Notes: generated from the letters alone by a model not told the origin. A stretch of DNA of 49,921 bases from Aquiluna sp. (GCA_018402615.1 JAGYIH010000004.1:1-49921); one strand, 5' to 3'. Shown: positions 25,165 through 37,451, counted from the first letter of the stretch. Numbers and translations: made by a program.

Positions 25165-26559
25165 ATGGCAGACGCAGGTCTTGTCGGGACTTGGGAATCC
25201 CTGGTCAGTAAAATTTCCTCGGATCCACGGGTTACTCCTCATCTTCGCGGTCATCTAGATCTAGCCGTGCCAAAGGGGGTCCTGGATGACACTCTTTACA
25301 TCGAAGTCCCAAACGACACAACCAAGTCGATGCTTCAGCAAAGACTTAGGGAATTGCTTTTGGACGCCCTCGGAGAGATGGCTGAGTTTGGTGGCCCAAC
25401 AAAGTTTGTGGCGATTACCAATGAAGAGCTCCAGTCGCCGATTCGCGTGGAGGTGGCCCTTGAGCCAGAACCACTGCCAGTGCAGAGGGAAAGAGACCCC
25501 GCAACCGGGCCGGTAAGTCTAACCGGAGAGTCAAGGCTGAACCCGAAGTACAGCTTTGACAATTTCGTCACTGGGGGATCAAACAGATTTGCTCACGCTG
25601 CAGCGTTTGCGGTTGCTGAGGCTCCTGCCGAGGCCTACAACCCGCTTTTCATCTATGGTTCCAGCGGTTTGGGAAAGACTCACCTGCTGCACGCAATCGG
25701 CCACTACGCGATGCACTTGAAGCCAAGAACCAAGGTTCGATATGTCTCAAGTGAGGAATTCACCAACGACTTCATTAATGCGATTCAAAACAACAAGACA
25801 AATGAATTCCAAAACGCCTACCGAGACGTCGACATCCTGTTGGTTGACGATATTCAGTTTCTTCAAGGCAAGGACCAAACCCAGGAAGCTTTTTTCCACA
25901 CCTTCAACACTCTTCACGATCACAATAAGCAGGTCGTCATCACTTCAGACCTGAGACCTAAGCAACTGGCCGGATTTGAAGAGCGCATGCTTTCTCGTTT
26001 TGAATGGGGCTTGATCACAGACATTCAGGCGCCGGAGTTCGAAACAAGAGTCGCGATTCTTCGCAAAAAAGCCGCAAACGAACGAATTTCAATCCCCGAA
26101 GAGGTTGTCGAATATATGGCCTCAAGAATTAGCTCAAACATCCGCGAGCTCGAGGGAACCCTGATCCGAGTTACTGCTTTTGCGAACCTAAACCGCCAAG
26201 CAATAGACATGGACTTGATTCAAACAGTTTTGAAGGACTCTTTCTCGATAGCTGAGGGCTCCACAATCACACCCATGGAGATCATCACCGCAACCGCGAA
26301 CTACTACAAGCTAACGCCGGAAGACATCGTTGGCTCCGGAAGACAGCAGGCTGTCGCACTGGCACGCCAGATCGCAATGCACATTTGCCGGGAGCTCACT
26401 GACTTGTCGCTTCCTAAGCTGGGAACGCATTTTGGAAACCGAGATCACACAACAGTTATGTATGCCACAAAAAAAATCAGCGCCCAAATGCGAGAGCGTC
26501 GCTACATCTACAACCAGGTGTCAGAAGTAATTCAAAAAATCAAGGACGACCACAAATAG
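25165..26559 (+). CDS. dnaA: Chromosomal replication initiator protein DnaA
   Basis: 464 residues. Domain I is at about 8-95, followed by a short linker. Domain III is AAA+, with NPLFIYGSSGLGKTHLLHAI (Walker A about 165-172) and ILLVDDIQF (Walker B about 224-232). Domain IV binds DnaA boxes through GTHFGNRDHTTVMYATKKI near the C-terminus. The start at 25165 has TAGGAGTG upstream. The linker is shorter than in Streptomyces, in keeping with a compact genome. Confidence 0.98.
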   Translation: MADAGLVGTWESLVSKISSDPRVTPHLRGHLDLAVPKGVLDDTLYIEVPNDTTKSMLQQRLRELLLDALGEMAEFGGPTKFVAITNEELQSPIRVEVALEPEPLPVQRERDPATGPVSLTGESRLNPKYSFDNFVTGGSNRFAHAAAFAVAEAPAEAYNPLFIYGSSGLGKTHLLHAIGHYAMHLKPRTKVRYVSSEEFTNDFINAIQNNKTNEFQNAYRDVDILLVDDIQFLQGKDQTQEAFFHTFNTLHDHNKQVVITSDLRPKQLAGFEERMLSRFEWGLITDIQAPEFETRVAILRKKAANERISIPEEVVEYMASRISSNIRELEGTLIRVTAFANLNRQAIDMDLIQTVLKDSFSIAEGSTITPMEIITATANYYKLTPEDIVGSGRQQAVALARQIAMHICRELTDLSLPKLGTHFGNRDHTTVMYATKKISAQMRERRYIYNQVSEVIQKIKDDHK

Positions 26560-26886
26560 TTTTCAAAATTTGTTGTTGAAAACTGCACAAATTCTGTGTA
26601 AAAAGTCGTAAAAACCCATTGTATTTAGCCTTAGATCTGTTTACCGTTCAAAATTTTCCCACAGGACAACAAGTTATACACAGGGTTATACACAGCTGTG
26701 TAAACAAGTTACAACGTTGTAGTTCTCAGCACTCAAAAGCCAAAACATAGTTATTCACAATTACACAGCCCCTTATTGGTTGTTATTAGATAGAGAAATG
26801 GATTAGAAATAACGACCACGATTTTCCGAGCGCTAATAGCTGGGATAGTTATGACAAGATAAAACTTCCCAAAACCAGAGGAAAAC
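26560..26886. other. Probable oriC (dnaA-dnaN intergenic region)
   Basis: The 327 bases contain TTATACACA at 26674-26682 and 26686-26694, TTATTCACA at 26751-26759, TTTCCCACA at 26655-26663 and the inverted near-match TGTGTAAAC at 26697-26705. An AT-rich stretch (about 26760-26830) that could be the unwinding element follows. A 9-bp inverted repeat (26558-26566 with 26576-26584) lies over the dnaA stop. Position and content are those of actinobacterial oriC. Boxes with A or T at the fourth or fifth base are weaker than the perfect boxes near dnaB and before dnaA. Confidence 0.85.
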
Positions 26887-28007
26887 ATGAAATTCCAAGC
26901 AGACCGCGAAGTACTAAGCGATGCGATTTCATTTGTTGTTCGACTTCTTTCTCCAAAACCACAGCTCCCACAACTATCGGGCGTGATGATCGATGCAACC
27001 GACAACCAAGTCACACTGTCCGTTTTTGACTACGAAGTAACGGCAAAAAGCTCTGTTACTGTGCTGCACAAACCAGGTGTAGAAAGTTTTAGTCCAGGCC
27101 AGACTTTGGCAGAGATAGCTTCTAAACTCCCCAGCTGAATCAGTTTCACTGAACTATCAGAATCAGAGTTCAGGGTTTCTTCTGGATCGAGCAAATCTTC
27201 ATTATCAGCAAATGTCAACCACCGACCATCCAGACCCCCGCCCTTCCAAAAAGCAACAGGCAAGGTTTCTGCCTCAGCATTCGCTCATGCAGTAGCACAG
27301 GTGGCGGTAGCTGCTTCTAGAGAAGAGGTAACCCGGTCCTAACCGCAGTAATGATCTCCGCCGGCGCTGAAGGAGCTCCAATCTGGTTTCCACGGACCGA
27401 TCCCGAGTTGCAGTAAATCAAGTCGCTTGGCAGGGGGTGGCTGTTGAAAGGAAATCCTCATCCTGACGCGTGGTTTCAGAAATAGCAAAACCTTCAGTGG
27501 CGATGGAGATTTGAGCTCGTTTGAGAGGGAGAACGAGAAATGGTTGGTTTTGCGGTCGGCAATAAGTCGGTGGCAACGGCAACCATAAAGGGTAAATATC
27601 CCGCCGTTCTTCAGCTATTCCCTGAACAGACCGATAATTCTTTGCAGTTGTAAACACCCACGACCTACTGGATGCTACAAAGGAAGGTTCTGGTATTGAT
27701 CGTGAAAAACCCTGCGTTATAAATTTCACCGCCTCCACGCTCAGCCTCGAATCCATTGGCTCTGATGTTGCGGATGCATCGGAACAGGTGAGCTGCTCGA
27801 CAGGTGAAGAAATAACCGTTTCGCTAAGGCCACAGTTTTGGTAGACGCACTCACCGGTATTGGCGCTGAATCAGTAAAGCTGGGGTTCACAGTAAATCCA
27901 TCGAATCCAAATAAGCCTGGCCCGGTTCTGATAAGTGCTGCCGATTCAAAAGGTAGCGCTCAGGGGTTTCAGGTATATCTACCGCAGCCAAACTCCTGGT
28001 CTCCTAG
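26887..28007 (+). pseudogene. dnaN: DNA polymerase III beta sliding clamp (heavily frameshifted, probably sequence error)
   Basis: Starts MKFQADREVLSDAISFVVRL behind AGAGGAAAAC, and reads cleanly for 83 codons to about 27137. Beyond that it must be pieced together: AFAHAVAQVAVAASREEVTP, VSTDRF-type motif, DGDLSIELERENEKWLV, DALTGIGAESVKLGFTVN and DSKGSAQGF, ending with the clamp C-terminus KLLVS at TAG 28005-28007. The span (about 374 codons) is the normal clamp length, so little sequence is missing overall. An essential gene next to an intact dnaA cannot really be this broken. Confidence 0.9.
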
Positions 28008-28010
28008 CAG

Positions 28011-29117
28011 GTGATGCCTTTGTGGCTTAGGGGTGAATGTAGCCAACCGACTTCAGAAATTACCAACTACGATAACCCTGAAGCCCGCCCAAACCTGCTT
28101 TATGGAGCCAATGTAGAGGGAAGACAAACCTTGTGGAGGCAATTCAGTTTCTCCAACCTAAAATCACACAGGTTTCCGGGTTATCAAAACCTAATCAGGT
28201 AAGCAACCATCAGCTCAGCTGGTGGTGCGTGGTAACCATGCACAGCGAGAGCTCTTGTGGTATTGGAATATCGGCAAAACCCAAACAGATATTTTGTAAA
28301 CGGCAACCAGATGCGCAAGCCGGCAGAGGTTTTAGGTCTCATTATGCAGTGATGTTTGCGCCAGAAGATCTCGATCTGATTCGCCGCGACCCCATCGATA
28401 TAATTTCTTGACGGAGCCTGGCACAAAGCAAAAACCTAGATTTCGGGCGTTCAATCAGACTGGCGAGCGAGTTCTAAAGCAGCGAAACGCACCTTGAAAT
28501 CTGCAAGACAAACCAAAATCCTGATTTGAGCACGCCTGATATTTGGACGATCAGCTGGTTGCCTTAAGTGCTGAAATAACCCTTGGTCGACTTGAGCTCA
28601 TAACCGCCATCGGCCACTGCTGTCTGATTTTTATTCAAAACCTTCAGCGCCGAAGAGGAAATCAACCTCACCCCGGTCTCTGCCATTGGTGATGACGACG
28701 ACCTAAGTGAGCTCCCCGGCGACAGGGAGTGTCTTGACAACGATGTTTCGCGATCAGCCGATGCAAAATCGAAATCGTGAGCTTGAACGCGGGCTAACCC
28801 TGGCTGGGCCGCATCGCGACGAACTGTTGATTCAGTTTGTTCAGCTCACTGCGCGAAGCCACGCCTCTCACAGGGAGAGGCCTGGTCCCCGGCGTTGGCC
28901 TGGGCAGCTCGCCCTAGCGAGCATGATCAGAGGAGACCCGAACCTGGGCGACCCGGTGTTGCTGTTAGATGATGTTTTTGCAGTTCCTGACACCGACGCA
29001 GGCAGCGATTACTGGAGTTCGTGCTTCCATACGAGCAGGTAATAATTACCGCAGCGGATCGACAGATGGCCCTGATAATTCAGTGGGCTCAAGTATTCAG
29101 TCTTGGGGGTGAGGTAA
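28011..29117 (+). pseudogene. recF: DNA replication and repair protein RecF (frameshifted, probably sequence error)
   Basis: SMC-like ATPase of gap repair. Pieces in order: LTDFRNYDNPEAR, NLLYGANGEGKTNL (Walker A region, 28100-28140), AIQFLSNLKSHRVSGYQNLI, MRKPAEVLGL, MFAPEDLDLIRRDPIDRR, NRELERGLTLAGPHRDELLI, RGDPNLGDPVLLLDDVFAV (Walker B region, near 28950) and QVIITAADRQMALI. Start and stop are approximate because indels occur at both ends. Conserved position between dnaN and dciA. Confidence 0.87.
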
Positions 29118-29119
29118 CT

Positions 29120-29591
29120 GTGAAGATCAACTTTGATATATGATGGGTTTTTCAAGACCTTTCTAAAAATAGCCACGGCCTGAAATCCAAAAGATGCCAA
29201 GCGTCGAAGCGAAAATCAAAGCGCGGCTCAACCATTTGACTCGGGCCGGAAGCCAATAACCGCCAAAGACAGCGTCGATCAGATGTTGCGAATTTAACTG
29301 GACATCAAACCTGAGAAGGCAACACTTTTACCCAGTGGGAGAAGGTTGTGGGTCCGGAGTCCGCAGCTGCCTGCTCCCTGAGGACCTTGAGCGCAAAACC
29401 CTTTAATGTTCGCTGCCCACCGCATGGGTAACCCAGCTTCGATTACTAGAGTCTCAAATTTAAGTTAAAGATCCACGAGTTGCACCCAGATCTTGAAATC
29501 GACCAAATCAGGTTTATTGGACCGCGGCACCGAGTTGGAAGAAGTGACCCAGATCGTCCCAGGGCGTGGTCCGCGCGACACATATGGGTAA
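29120..29591 (+). pseudogene. DciA-like DUF721 protein (frameshifted, probably sequence error)
   Basis: DUF721/DciA proteins are found between recF and gyrB in Actinobacteria and act in DnaB helicase loading or operation. Reading across frames gives KDAKRREAKIKARLNHLTRA, ITAKDSVDQMLRNL, WEKVVGPE, CSPEDLERKTLNVRCP, WVTQLRLLESQI, DLEIDQIRFIGP, and a C-terminus close to RGPRDTYG at TAA 29589-29591. The start is probably GTG at 29120 (VKINFDI), but the region is damaged. Identified by these segments and by position. Confidence 0.75.
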
Positions 29592-29706
29592 AGAGCATAT
29601 CCCACGGTTTTAATCGCTCTGAGGTAGAATCTAGGGTTAGCAAACCGAATCTAAGCCAGTCCAGAACTGCATTTCAGTGGAGCTAACCCGAACGGAAGTA
29701 CTGAAT

Positions 29707-31595
<1,889 letters not shown>

Positions 31596-31605
31596 AGGAG
31601 AGAAA

Positions 31606-34070
31606 ATGGCAGAAAACCAGATGGACAAAATTGACAAAATCGACCTGAGGGTCGATGCAGCGCAGCTACCTCGACTACGCGATGAGCGTTATCGTCGGCC
31701 GAGCACTTCCAGATGCGACGGGTTTAAGCCGGTGCACCGCAGGTGCTCTACGCGATGTACGACGGTATTACCGCCCAGACAAACAATTCTCTAAGTGCTC
31801 GAGTGGTGGGCGACGTCATGGGTCAGTTCCACCCGCACGGCGGACACCGCGATCTACGACACTCTTTGGTGCGACTGGTCCAAGACTGGAACCTGCGCTA
31901 CCCACTGGTTTGGGGCCAGGGCAACTTCGGTTCCCCGGCAATGACCTGGCTGCAGCTCCGCGCTATACCGAGTGCAAGATGGCCTTTGGCAATGGAGATG
32001 GTCCGAGACATCGATGAGGAAACCGTTGATTTCCAAGACAACTACGACGGCAGGACCCAGGAGCGACAATCTTGCCCCCGTTCCCGAACCTGTTGGTCAA
32101 TGGCTCCATCGGTAGTTGCCGTTGAATGGCGACCAACATCCCGCCGCATAACCCGGGCGCGAGACTTCTGCGGCCGCACAGTACGTGCTTTCTAACCCGA
32201 GGTAACGGGAGAGGCCTAAATGAAGAGCTGATCAAGATTATGGACCAGACTCCCGACCGGCGCTCAGATTCTTGGCCGCAGGGAATCGAAGACGCCTACC
32301 GCACCGGCTGAGGTTCAATCACGATGCGAGCGGTAGTCAACGCTGAAGAGCTGTAAACCGCACCTGCCTGGTGGTTTACCGAACTCTACCAGGTAAACCC
32401 AGACAACCTGGCGCTGAAGATCGCTGAGCTGGTCGTAAGAAAAGGGGTCACCGGTGTTGCTGACATTCGTGATGACATCTGGTCGCACCGGCCAAAGCGC
32501 CTAGTCGTCGCTAAAGGCGCGACGCGGTGGCCAGAGTGGTTCTAAACAATCTCTATAAGTACACCCAGTTGCAGGAGAACTGCCAACATGTTGGCGCTGG
32601 TTGACGGCATCCCAAGGACGCTGTCCATAGACGGCTTTATCACCAACTGTAGAACACCAGATAAACATAATCGTCAGAAGAACTCAGTTCCGCTTGCGCA
32701 AGGCTGAAGAGCGAGCCCACATTCTGCGTGGTTACCTGAAGGCGCTCGACGCCCTGATGAGGTAATTGCACTTATTAGGCGCAGTGCCAATTGTTGAGGA
32801 TGCCCGAGACGGTCTGATCAAACTCTGGATATCGATGAGCTGCAGGCTCGTGCAATTCTGAACATGCAGTCGTGCCAGCTGGCCGCCCCTGAGCGACAGA
32901 AGATTATCGACGAGGCAGCAGAGCTAGAAAAGCAGATAGCCGAGTTCCAGCGAATTATTGCCGACCCTAAAGTGCAGCGCGGATCAGTTTCCGAAGAACT
33001 TGCCGAGATTGCCGCAAAGTATGGCGATGACCGCCGAAGCGAGATACTGCCAGGTTATGACGGTGATGTCAGTGTCGAAGACCTAATCCCCAGTTGAGGA
33101 GATGGTTGTCACGCTGACCACGGGTGGTTACATCGCGCACCAGAAGCGATAACTATCGAGGCTCAACACCGCGGTGGCAAGGGCGTGAAGGGTGCCACCT
33201 GAGAGCCGATGACGTGGTGCAAAACTTTATCGTTTCACCACTCACCACTGGCTGATGTTCTTCAATTTCAACACCGGGCGGGTCTATCGTTCCGTCTACG
33301 AGATTCGGGCGAGTCCGGACGTTCCAAGGGCCAGCAATGCCAATCTGTTGGCACTGCAACCCGAAGAGCGAGTCGTAGAGGTTATTGACCTGAAGGACTG
33401 GCCAGCAGTATCCATACCTGGTGCTTGCCAACAGGGGAGGTCTTGTTAAAAAGACCGCTTTGGAGCTTTATGACACCAAGAAACTGGTGGCACATCGCCA
33501 TCAAGCTGCGTGAGGCGACGAGCTGGTGAACGCCATGCTGGTAAACGAGGAGAACGACGTACTGCTGGTAAGCCGCAAGGGCATGTCGATCAGATTCAGT
33601 GCCGGTACGACTACGCGCCCAATGGGGACGCGACACTCTGGTGTGATGGGCATGTCTTTCCGCAAGGGAGACAGCTGTTATCTGCGAGCGTGATTGGCGA
33701 GTCGGCTTGTTTTTGTGGTCACCGTTGGTGGCTATGCGAAGCGAACCGCCGCGGATCACCGGGTTCAAAAGCGCGGTGGCATTGGGATCAAGGTCGCTGC
33801 TTGACGAAAAAGCGCGCGGTGATTTGATCGGCTCTAATCGTTGAAGAAACCGACGAGGTTTTGTTGTTCTGCCTCCGGCAAGGTCATCAGGACATTCGCC
33901 TCTGAAGTCCCCGCTAAGGGACGTGACACCATGGGCGTCGTGTTTTGCTAGATCGAAGACACGCGACTCAGTTTTGTCGCTGGCCAAAACACAGAGCGTA
34001 ATCTAGAGTCTGCGTTGAGACAGAAGCTGAAGGAGCACACGATGGCGAAGCTGTTCAATCGGCAGAGTAG
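31606..34070 (+). pseudogene. gyrA: DNA gyrase subunit A (heavily frameshifted, probably sequence error)
   Basis: DNA-cleaving subunit. Recognisable pieces: SYLDYAMSVIVGRALPDA (31660-31720), [34 protein letters not shown] (the quinolone-determining region), YPLVWGQGNFGSPGND, AAPRYTECKM with the catalytic Tyr, NGSIGIAVGMATNIPPHN, RAILNMQLRRLAA-type segment near 32860, the GyrA-box-like QHRGGKGVKGATL near 33170, and beta-propeller blades to KVIRTFASEVPAKGRDTMGV near 33900. An acidic tail VETEAEGAHDGEAVQSAE ends at TAG 34068-34070. Start ATG 31606 has GGAG upstream. Resistance residues should not be read from this sequence. Confidence 0.92.
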
Positions 34071-34423
34071 ACCCAAGGAACCGCGCGCAGGTCCGCCTCT
34101 GCTTCGCTCCATCGAGGTTTGGTCCGTCAAGGTTGGTTTATTTCAATCGCTTCCGACCGGAATCGTTGTTGGAGCCTGGTTGCTTTGGTCAGTACTTGCC
34201 AATTCGGGGTATTTTCTCAATTGGCAGCCTGTTGTTCTCGGTTTTGGGAGAACAGAACCATTTAACCTGAATCTGAGTTTCGATAACGTGATGTCGACCG
34301 CAGTCACGTTTGCACTTCTAAATATCGTGCTCTCAACCGCCCTTGCAGCCATCTGGGCAACGATTTTTTAACCTGATCTCAAAGTTGATTGGTGGGGTCT
34401 CACTGACCTTCACCAACAACTAG
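34042..34423 (+). pseudogene. DUF3566 membrane protein (one homopolymer frameshift)
   Basis: Actinobacterial DUF3566 proteins sit just after gyrA and have two membrane helices; their role is unclear. The frame runs MAKLFNRQSRPKEPRAGPPL, IEVWSVKVGLFQSLPTGIVV, LLWSVLANSGYFLNW and TFALLNIVLSTALAAIWATI, then stops within a run of six T (34366-34371). Dropping one T gives FNLISKLIGGVSLTFTNN and a stop at 34421-34423, the expected C-terminus. It overlaps the gyrA tail by 29 bases. Total about 127 residues. Confidence 0.85.
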
Positions 34424-34477
34424 CAAAGTTGGGGGTTTGTAAGGATCCCGACTTTCTAGTAATGTTGCACTGCCTGC

Positions 34478-34552
34478 GGGCCTATAGCTCAGGTGGTTAG
34501 GAGTGCTTCACTGATAATGAAGAGGTCGGAGGTTCAAGTCCTCCTAGGCCCA
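34478..34552 (+). tRNA. tRNA-Ile (GAT)
   Basis: Acceptor arms GGGCCTA and TAGGCCC pair perfectly; the anticodon loop CTGATAA carries GAT (34513-34515); the T-loop is GTTCAAGTC-like. The D arm reads GGTTAGGAGTG where the family reads GGTTAGAGCG, i.e. one extra G and a C-to-T change, probably sequence noise. CCA is not encoded. The Ile-Ala pair after DUF3566 is a conserved origin landmark in Actinobacteria. Confidence 0.93.
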
Positions 34553-34586
34553 CGGTGAGCACTTTCCACTAGGGAAGGCTCGTTTT

Positions 34587-34659
34587 GGGGACTTAGCTCA
34601 GTTGGTAGAGCACCCAGTTTTGCAAGCAGGGGGTCAGGGTTCGACCCCCCTAGTCTCCA
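34587..34659 (+). tRNA. tRNA-Ala (TGC)
   Basis: Acceptor GGGGACT pairs with AGTCTCC (one G-U); D arm GCTCAGTTGGTAGAGC is intact; anticodon TGC at 34621-34623. The anticodon stem is CCAGT/GCAGG with an A-A mismatch and a G-U, where CCTGC/GCAGG is expected, and the T stem seems one G short. Both oddities fit sequence errors in this block. CCA not encoded. Confidence 0.92.
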
Positions 34660-34664
34660 CAAAG

Positions 34665-34690
34665 TGAAAACCCTCCTTCGAGGGGTTTTT
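34665..34690 (+). terminator. Terminator after the tRNA pair
   Basis: GAAAACCCTC-CTTC-GAGGGGTTTTTC forms a tight hairpin with a TTCG-containing loop and a T5 tail, just after tRNA-Ala. The convergent nitroreductase gene ends at 34693, so the A-rich arm can serve that gene as well. Confidence 0.88.
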
Positions 34691-34692
34691 CA

Positions 34693-35340
34693 TTATTTTT
34701 GTGGCAGCAGCAAGTCCCTCGATTGGCAGCGCTCAGCTCCCAAACTGCTGATTGGGTGGTCAGATGGGTAGCCAATGCTCATGCTGCAACCAGTGCGTAG
34801 TCATCGCTGACTTCAAACTCTGCCTTGATGATGTCCGGTAGTTGCTGAGGTTTCTGTGGGCAACTGCCAATACCCCTGACCTGCCAGCATCACGGTCTGC
34901 ATGTAAAGACCTAGATCCAGGGTTCCAAACTGATCCACCCCGGTGGTGAAGAAAAACAGTGCGGTTGGAGCCTAAAGAACTCAGTTCCGCTCCAGAAGCT
35001 GAATCTGGCAGTCGCATCATTGCGGTCAATACCCAAGGTGTCATAGATCCCCTTGCTGACTCTCTGGCTGCGCCTAACCAGTCCAGCTGTATGGGATGAC
35101 GTGGGGTTTGCGCCCATGCCTGGCTTTCTTTGAATCTCTCAGCCTTGAAACCAGAGCCTGCCAATTTTGTCCCGCTTTTCACCGCTTGCCACCGCAACCG
35201 CAAAGGGCCTGGTGTTGGACCAGCTTGGGGCGGTTAGACCCTCGCTCAGTATCTCTTTGAGCGGTTTCTTCTATGGGGTAAGAAATCTCTAGTCGAGCGA
35301 CGATTGAGCGAGGGCTGAAAAAGTTTTCTGGAGTAAGCAT
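34693..35340 (-). pseudogene. Nitroreductase-family protein (frameshifted, probably sequence error)
   Basis: FMN-dependent NAD(P)H oxidoreductase fold. Pieces on the minus strand: NRRSTRDFLP (nitroreductase N-terminal RRS/TxR motif), LSEGLTAPSWSNTRPFAVAV, LDWLGAxR, GIYDTLGIDRNDATAR, FFFTTGGMDQFGTLDLGLYM, QTVMLAG, and DYALVAGMSIGYPSDHPIN at the end. The span of 648 bases gives about 215 residues, typical. The ATG at 35340 is preceded by TAGCAT and six bases, a leaderless layout. Substrate unknown. Confidence 0.8.
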
Positions 35341-35367
35341 CCTTGAATGCTAGGTCAATCTTCGCCG

Positions 35368-35807
35368 CTACTGAACTTGCCTGTAAACGATAAATTCGAC
35401 TGCTTCGCGACTTTGTCGTAGAGTTTTTGGCAAACTGCGTTGTCTTTGTGGGTTTGCCAATGAATCTTTTTTGCCCGGTCAGTGCTGGCAAATGGTCTTG
35501 AAGTGACTATTAGTGCATCCGCGATCCCCATTTTCCGATGCGAAGGCAAGACAAAGAGGTCCCTCCTCCAGGTAGAGATCTTTGTGTTGATCCAGGTTGA
35601 GGGGGTCCAGAAAATGCGCCAGCCAACCAGTTCATCGCCACTTTGTGCGACGAGGGCGTTTAGGCCGTCCTGAGAGTGCAGCAGCCTGTTCCAAGATAGT
35701 TCGGTTTGCTCATCACTGAGCTCCTGGGCATGAACTTAGGTAGCCCCCGCCAGAGCACCAGCCACTTCTTTATCTGCAGGCACCAGTTGCCGTATCAAGA
35801 GCTCCAT
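35368..35807 (-). pseudogene. GNAT-family N-acetyltransferase (frameshifted, probably sequence error)
   Basis: About 147 residues. Starts MELLIRQLVPADKEVAGAL, then AQELSDEQTELSW, LNALVAQSG, the acetyl-CoA-binding segment DLFVLPSHRKMGIADALIVT (the R/Q-x-x-G-x-A/G loop), and IHWQTHKDNAVAQKLYDKVA followed by FIVYRQVQ. These C-terminal motifs are characteristic of GNAT. Substrate unknown. Divergent from the ABM-like gene with 33 bases between starts. Confidence 0.78.
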
Positions 35808-35840
35808 GTTCCTCGCGATTCTACGAACTAGCCTTAGAAA

Positions 35841-36149
35841 ATGTTTGCCTGTTCATTTATCTTCACCCCTGGTGAGTATGACGAAGAGTTTTACCGCCTG
35901 ACAAGCTGGTCATGACTACGCCGAGGCAATGCCGGGCTATTTGGGTGTTGATCGCTGGTTTTCGGAGGGACAAGCTCACCGCTGAACGATCTATTACTTC
36001 AAGGACCAGAAAGTGTCCGGAATTTTCCTTAGCGACCAGGGAGGCCAAAGAGAAATACGCCCGCTGGTATAAGGGGCTACCAGGTGGTTATCTCAGAGGT
36101 GAAGGCCAGCTACGGCGACGGCAACTACGACCACATCACCAACCGCTAG
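35841..36149 (+). pseudogene. Antibiotic-biosynthesis-monooxygenase (ABM)-like small protein (frameshifted, probably sequence error)
   Basis: About 102 residues of ferredoxin-like ABM type: MFACSFIFTPGEYDEEFYRL, YAEAMPGYLGVDRWFSE, IYYFKDQKSV, AKEKYARWYKGYQVVISEVK and ASYGDGNYDHITNR at the stop. Often a dimeric stress or haem-related or quinone-handling protein; function not determined. TAGCCT (35829-35834) plus six bases before the ATG indicates leaderless initiation. The stop overlaps sbtB as CTAG. Confidence 0.72.
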
Positions 36150-36447
36150 TAGCGCTCGTCCCTAACCACCTCAACCAAAGAGACCCAGGCGCTGCAGGCA
36201 TAGTGGGGAAAGTAGTTGGTTTCTAACAGCTCGAGGATCTGCTCTAAAACGTCATTGCTCAAAACTGTTTCAAGCCTGATGTTGCTACCCTCGAGATCCC
36301 GGTTCTTTGGTTTCTGGGTCCTTGGCCGTGTGTGCGGGCGAGACGGTGAAGCGCCCTTGGCTCCCAGGCGCTGAATGTCCTTATGAGCCTTTGCTCTAAG
36401 GCGGCCTCAACCACAACCGTTAGACACTTGCGTTGCTTCAGAATCAC
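36146..36447 (-). pseudogene. SbtB-like PII-family protein (frameshifted, probably sequence error)
   Basis: About 100 residues. Pieces: KQRKCLTVVVEAALEQRLIR (first strand and helix of a PII fold), THGQGPRNQRTG in the T-loop region, GSNIRLETVLSNDVLEQILE, LLETNYFPHY and ACSAWVSLVEVVRDERY. This is the nucleotide-binding regulator that controls SbtA bicarbonate uptake in cyanobacteria. The GTG at 36447 overlaps the sbtA stop as GTGA, so the pair is cotranslated. Called from sequence segments plus adjacency to sbtA. Confidence 0.78.
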
Positions 36448-37408
36448 AGCCCCATTCCTTCCATACCCGTTTAGTGCGAGCAGTAGCGGTATTCCAATAA
36501 TGAGGTTGAACGGGAAGGTAATTCCAAGGCTCGCCGTCAAGTACAGCCCGGGACTTGCCTCTGGCAGTGCGAGCCTGACCGCCGCTGCGGGAGCTGCAAT
36601 GTATGAGGCACTTGCACCAGAACACCCAAAACCGCAGCACCGCCAATTCCCCATGCCGGTCAGGTGACCTACCAACACCCCGAGGGTTCCGACAGAAGCG
36701 GGAAAACAAGGGCGAACCCGACCAGCCAACCCTGCCTTTTTGATCTGGCAGTTCGCGACCAGCAACAATGCCCATTCAAGCAAAAACAGCGTCAGGATTC
36801 CGGTGAACAGGCCACCAAACAGCGGCTCGATGCGCTCATAGCCAGACTCACCGGTTAGATAGCCAAGTACTAGCCCCCCGCCAACAACAGGGTCGATCTT
36901 CCAGTCAACACCTCGCGGATCGCCCTCACCCCAGTTCACACTTCGGCCAAGTGCCCTGGATGCCAGTAGCAGACCGTGATGCCGGGAATCTCTGTAAAAC
37001 AGCCAGCAGCGTGGTGACATAGCCCTCGACTTGAAAGCCACTGGTTTCAACAAAAACCAGGGCGGCGGTGAAGGTAACCAGTGAGGTTGACCCGTAGTGC
37101 GCGGCAATTGCCCCCTTATTTACTGCTCCAAGTTTTGTCACTCCGCTAAGAACCCAGTAGGCCAGCACCGGAACCACTAGACCCAGGGCCAAGGTGCCCA
37201 GTAGCGGCAGGGAAATCTCTGCAACAGAGGACTGCGAGAGCGCTACACCACCCTTGATACCGATACCCAAAAGCAGGTAGATAGAAAGACCCTGGTAGAC
37301 GGCCTCCGGAAGCCGAAGGTCAGATTTTAGAAGCACCGCAAAAAGACCCAGAGCAAATGCCAACACCGGCGGTGACACCAGGTTTTGTATTGCGAGTTCC
37401 AGACCCAA
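36444..37408 (-). pseudogene. SbtA-like sodium-dependent bicarbonate transporter (frameshifted in the second half, probably sequence error)
   Basis: Clean for the first 140 codons: LVSPPVLAFALGLFAVLLKS, DLRLPEAVYQGLSIYLLLGI, GIKGGVALSQS, LPLLGTLALGLVVPVLAYWV and GAIAAHYGSTSLVTFTAALV, the hallmarks of PF05982. Across later frames it continues LVLGYLTGESGYERIEPLFG, GLFTGILTLFLLEMGIVAG, LVGHLTGMGIGGAAVLGVLV, SASYIAAPAAVRLALPEASP and GLYLTASLGITFPFNLIIGI. About 320 residues and ten helices. Likely supplies bicarbonate for anaplerotic carboxylation. The TTG start has AGGAAAG upstream. Confidence 0.87.
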
Positions 37409-37427
37409 AGCGCTTTCCTAACAGATT

Positions 37428-37451
37428 GTGAAAGATAGAAATAAATTTCAC
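37428..37451. promoter_or_regulatory. Inverted repeat GTGAAA-N12-TTTCAC upstream of sbtA
   Basis: GTGAAA (37428-37433) and TTTCAC (37446-37451) are perfect 6-bp arms with an A-rich spacer, 20 bases before the sbtA start. It could be a LysR- or TetR-type operator for the sbtAB unit. The arms are short, so chance is possible. Confidence 0.4.

Noticed and set aside
34478..34659. Unusual tRNA structures as a biological novelty
   Set aside because: The departures (extra G, mismatched anticodon stem, short T stem) lie in the error-dense block and are best explained by base errors.
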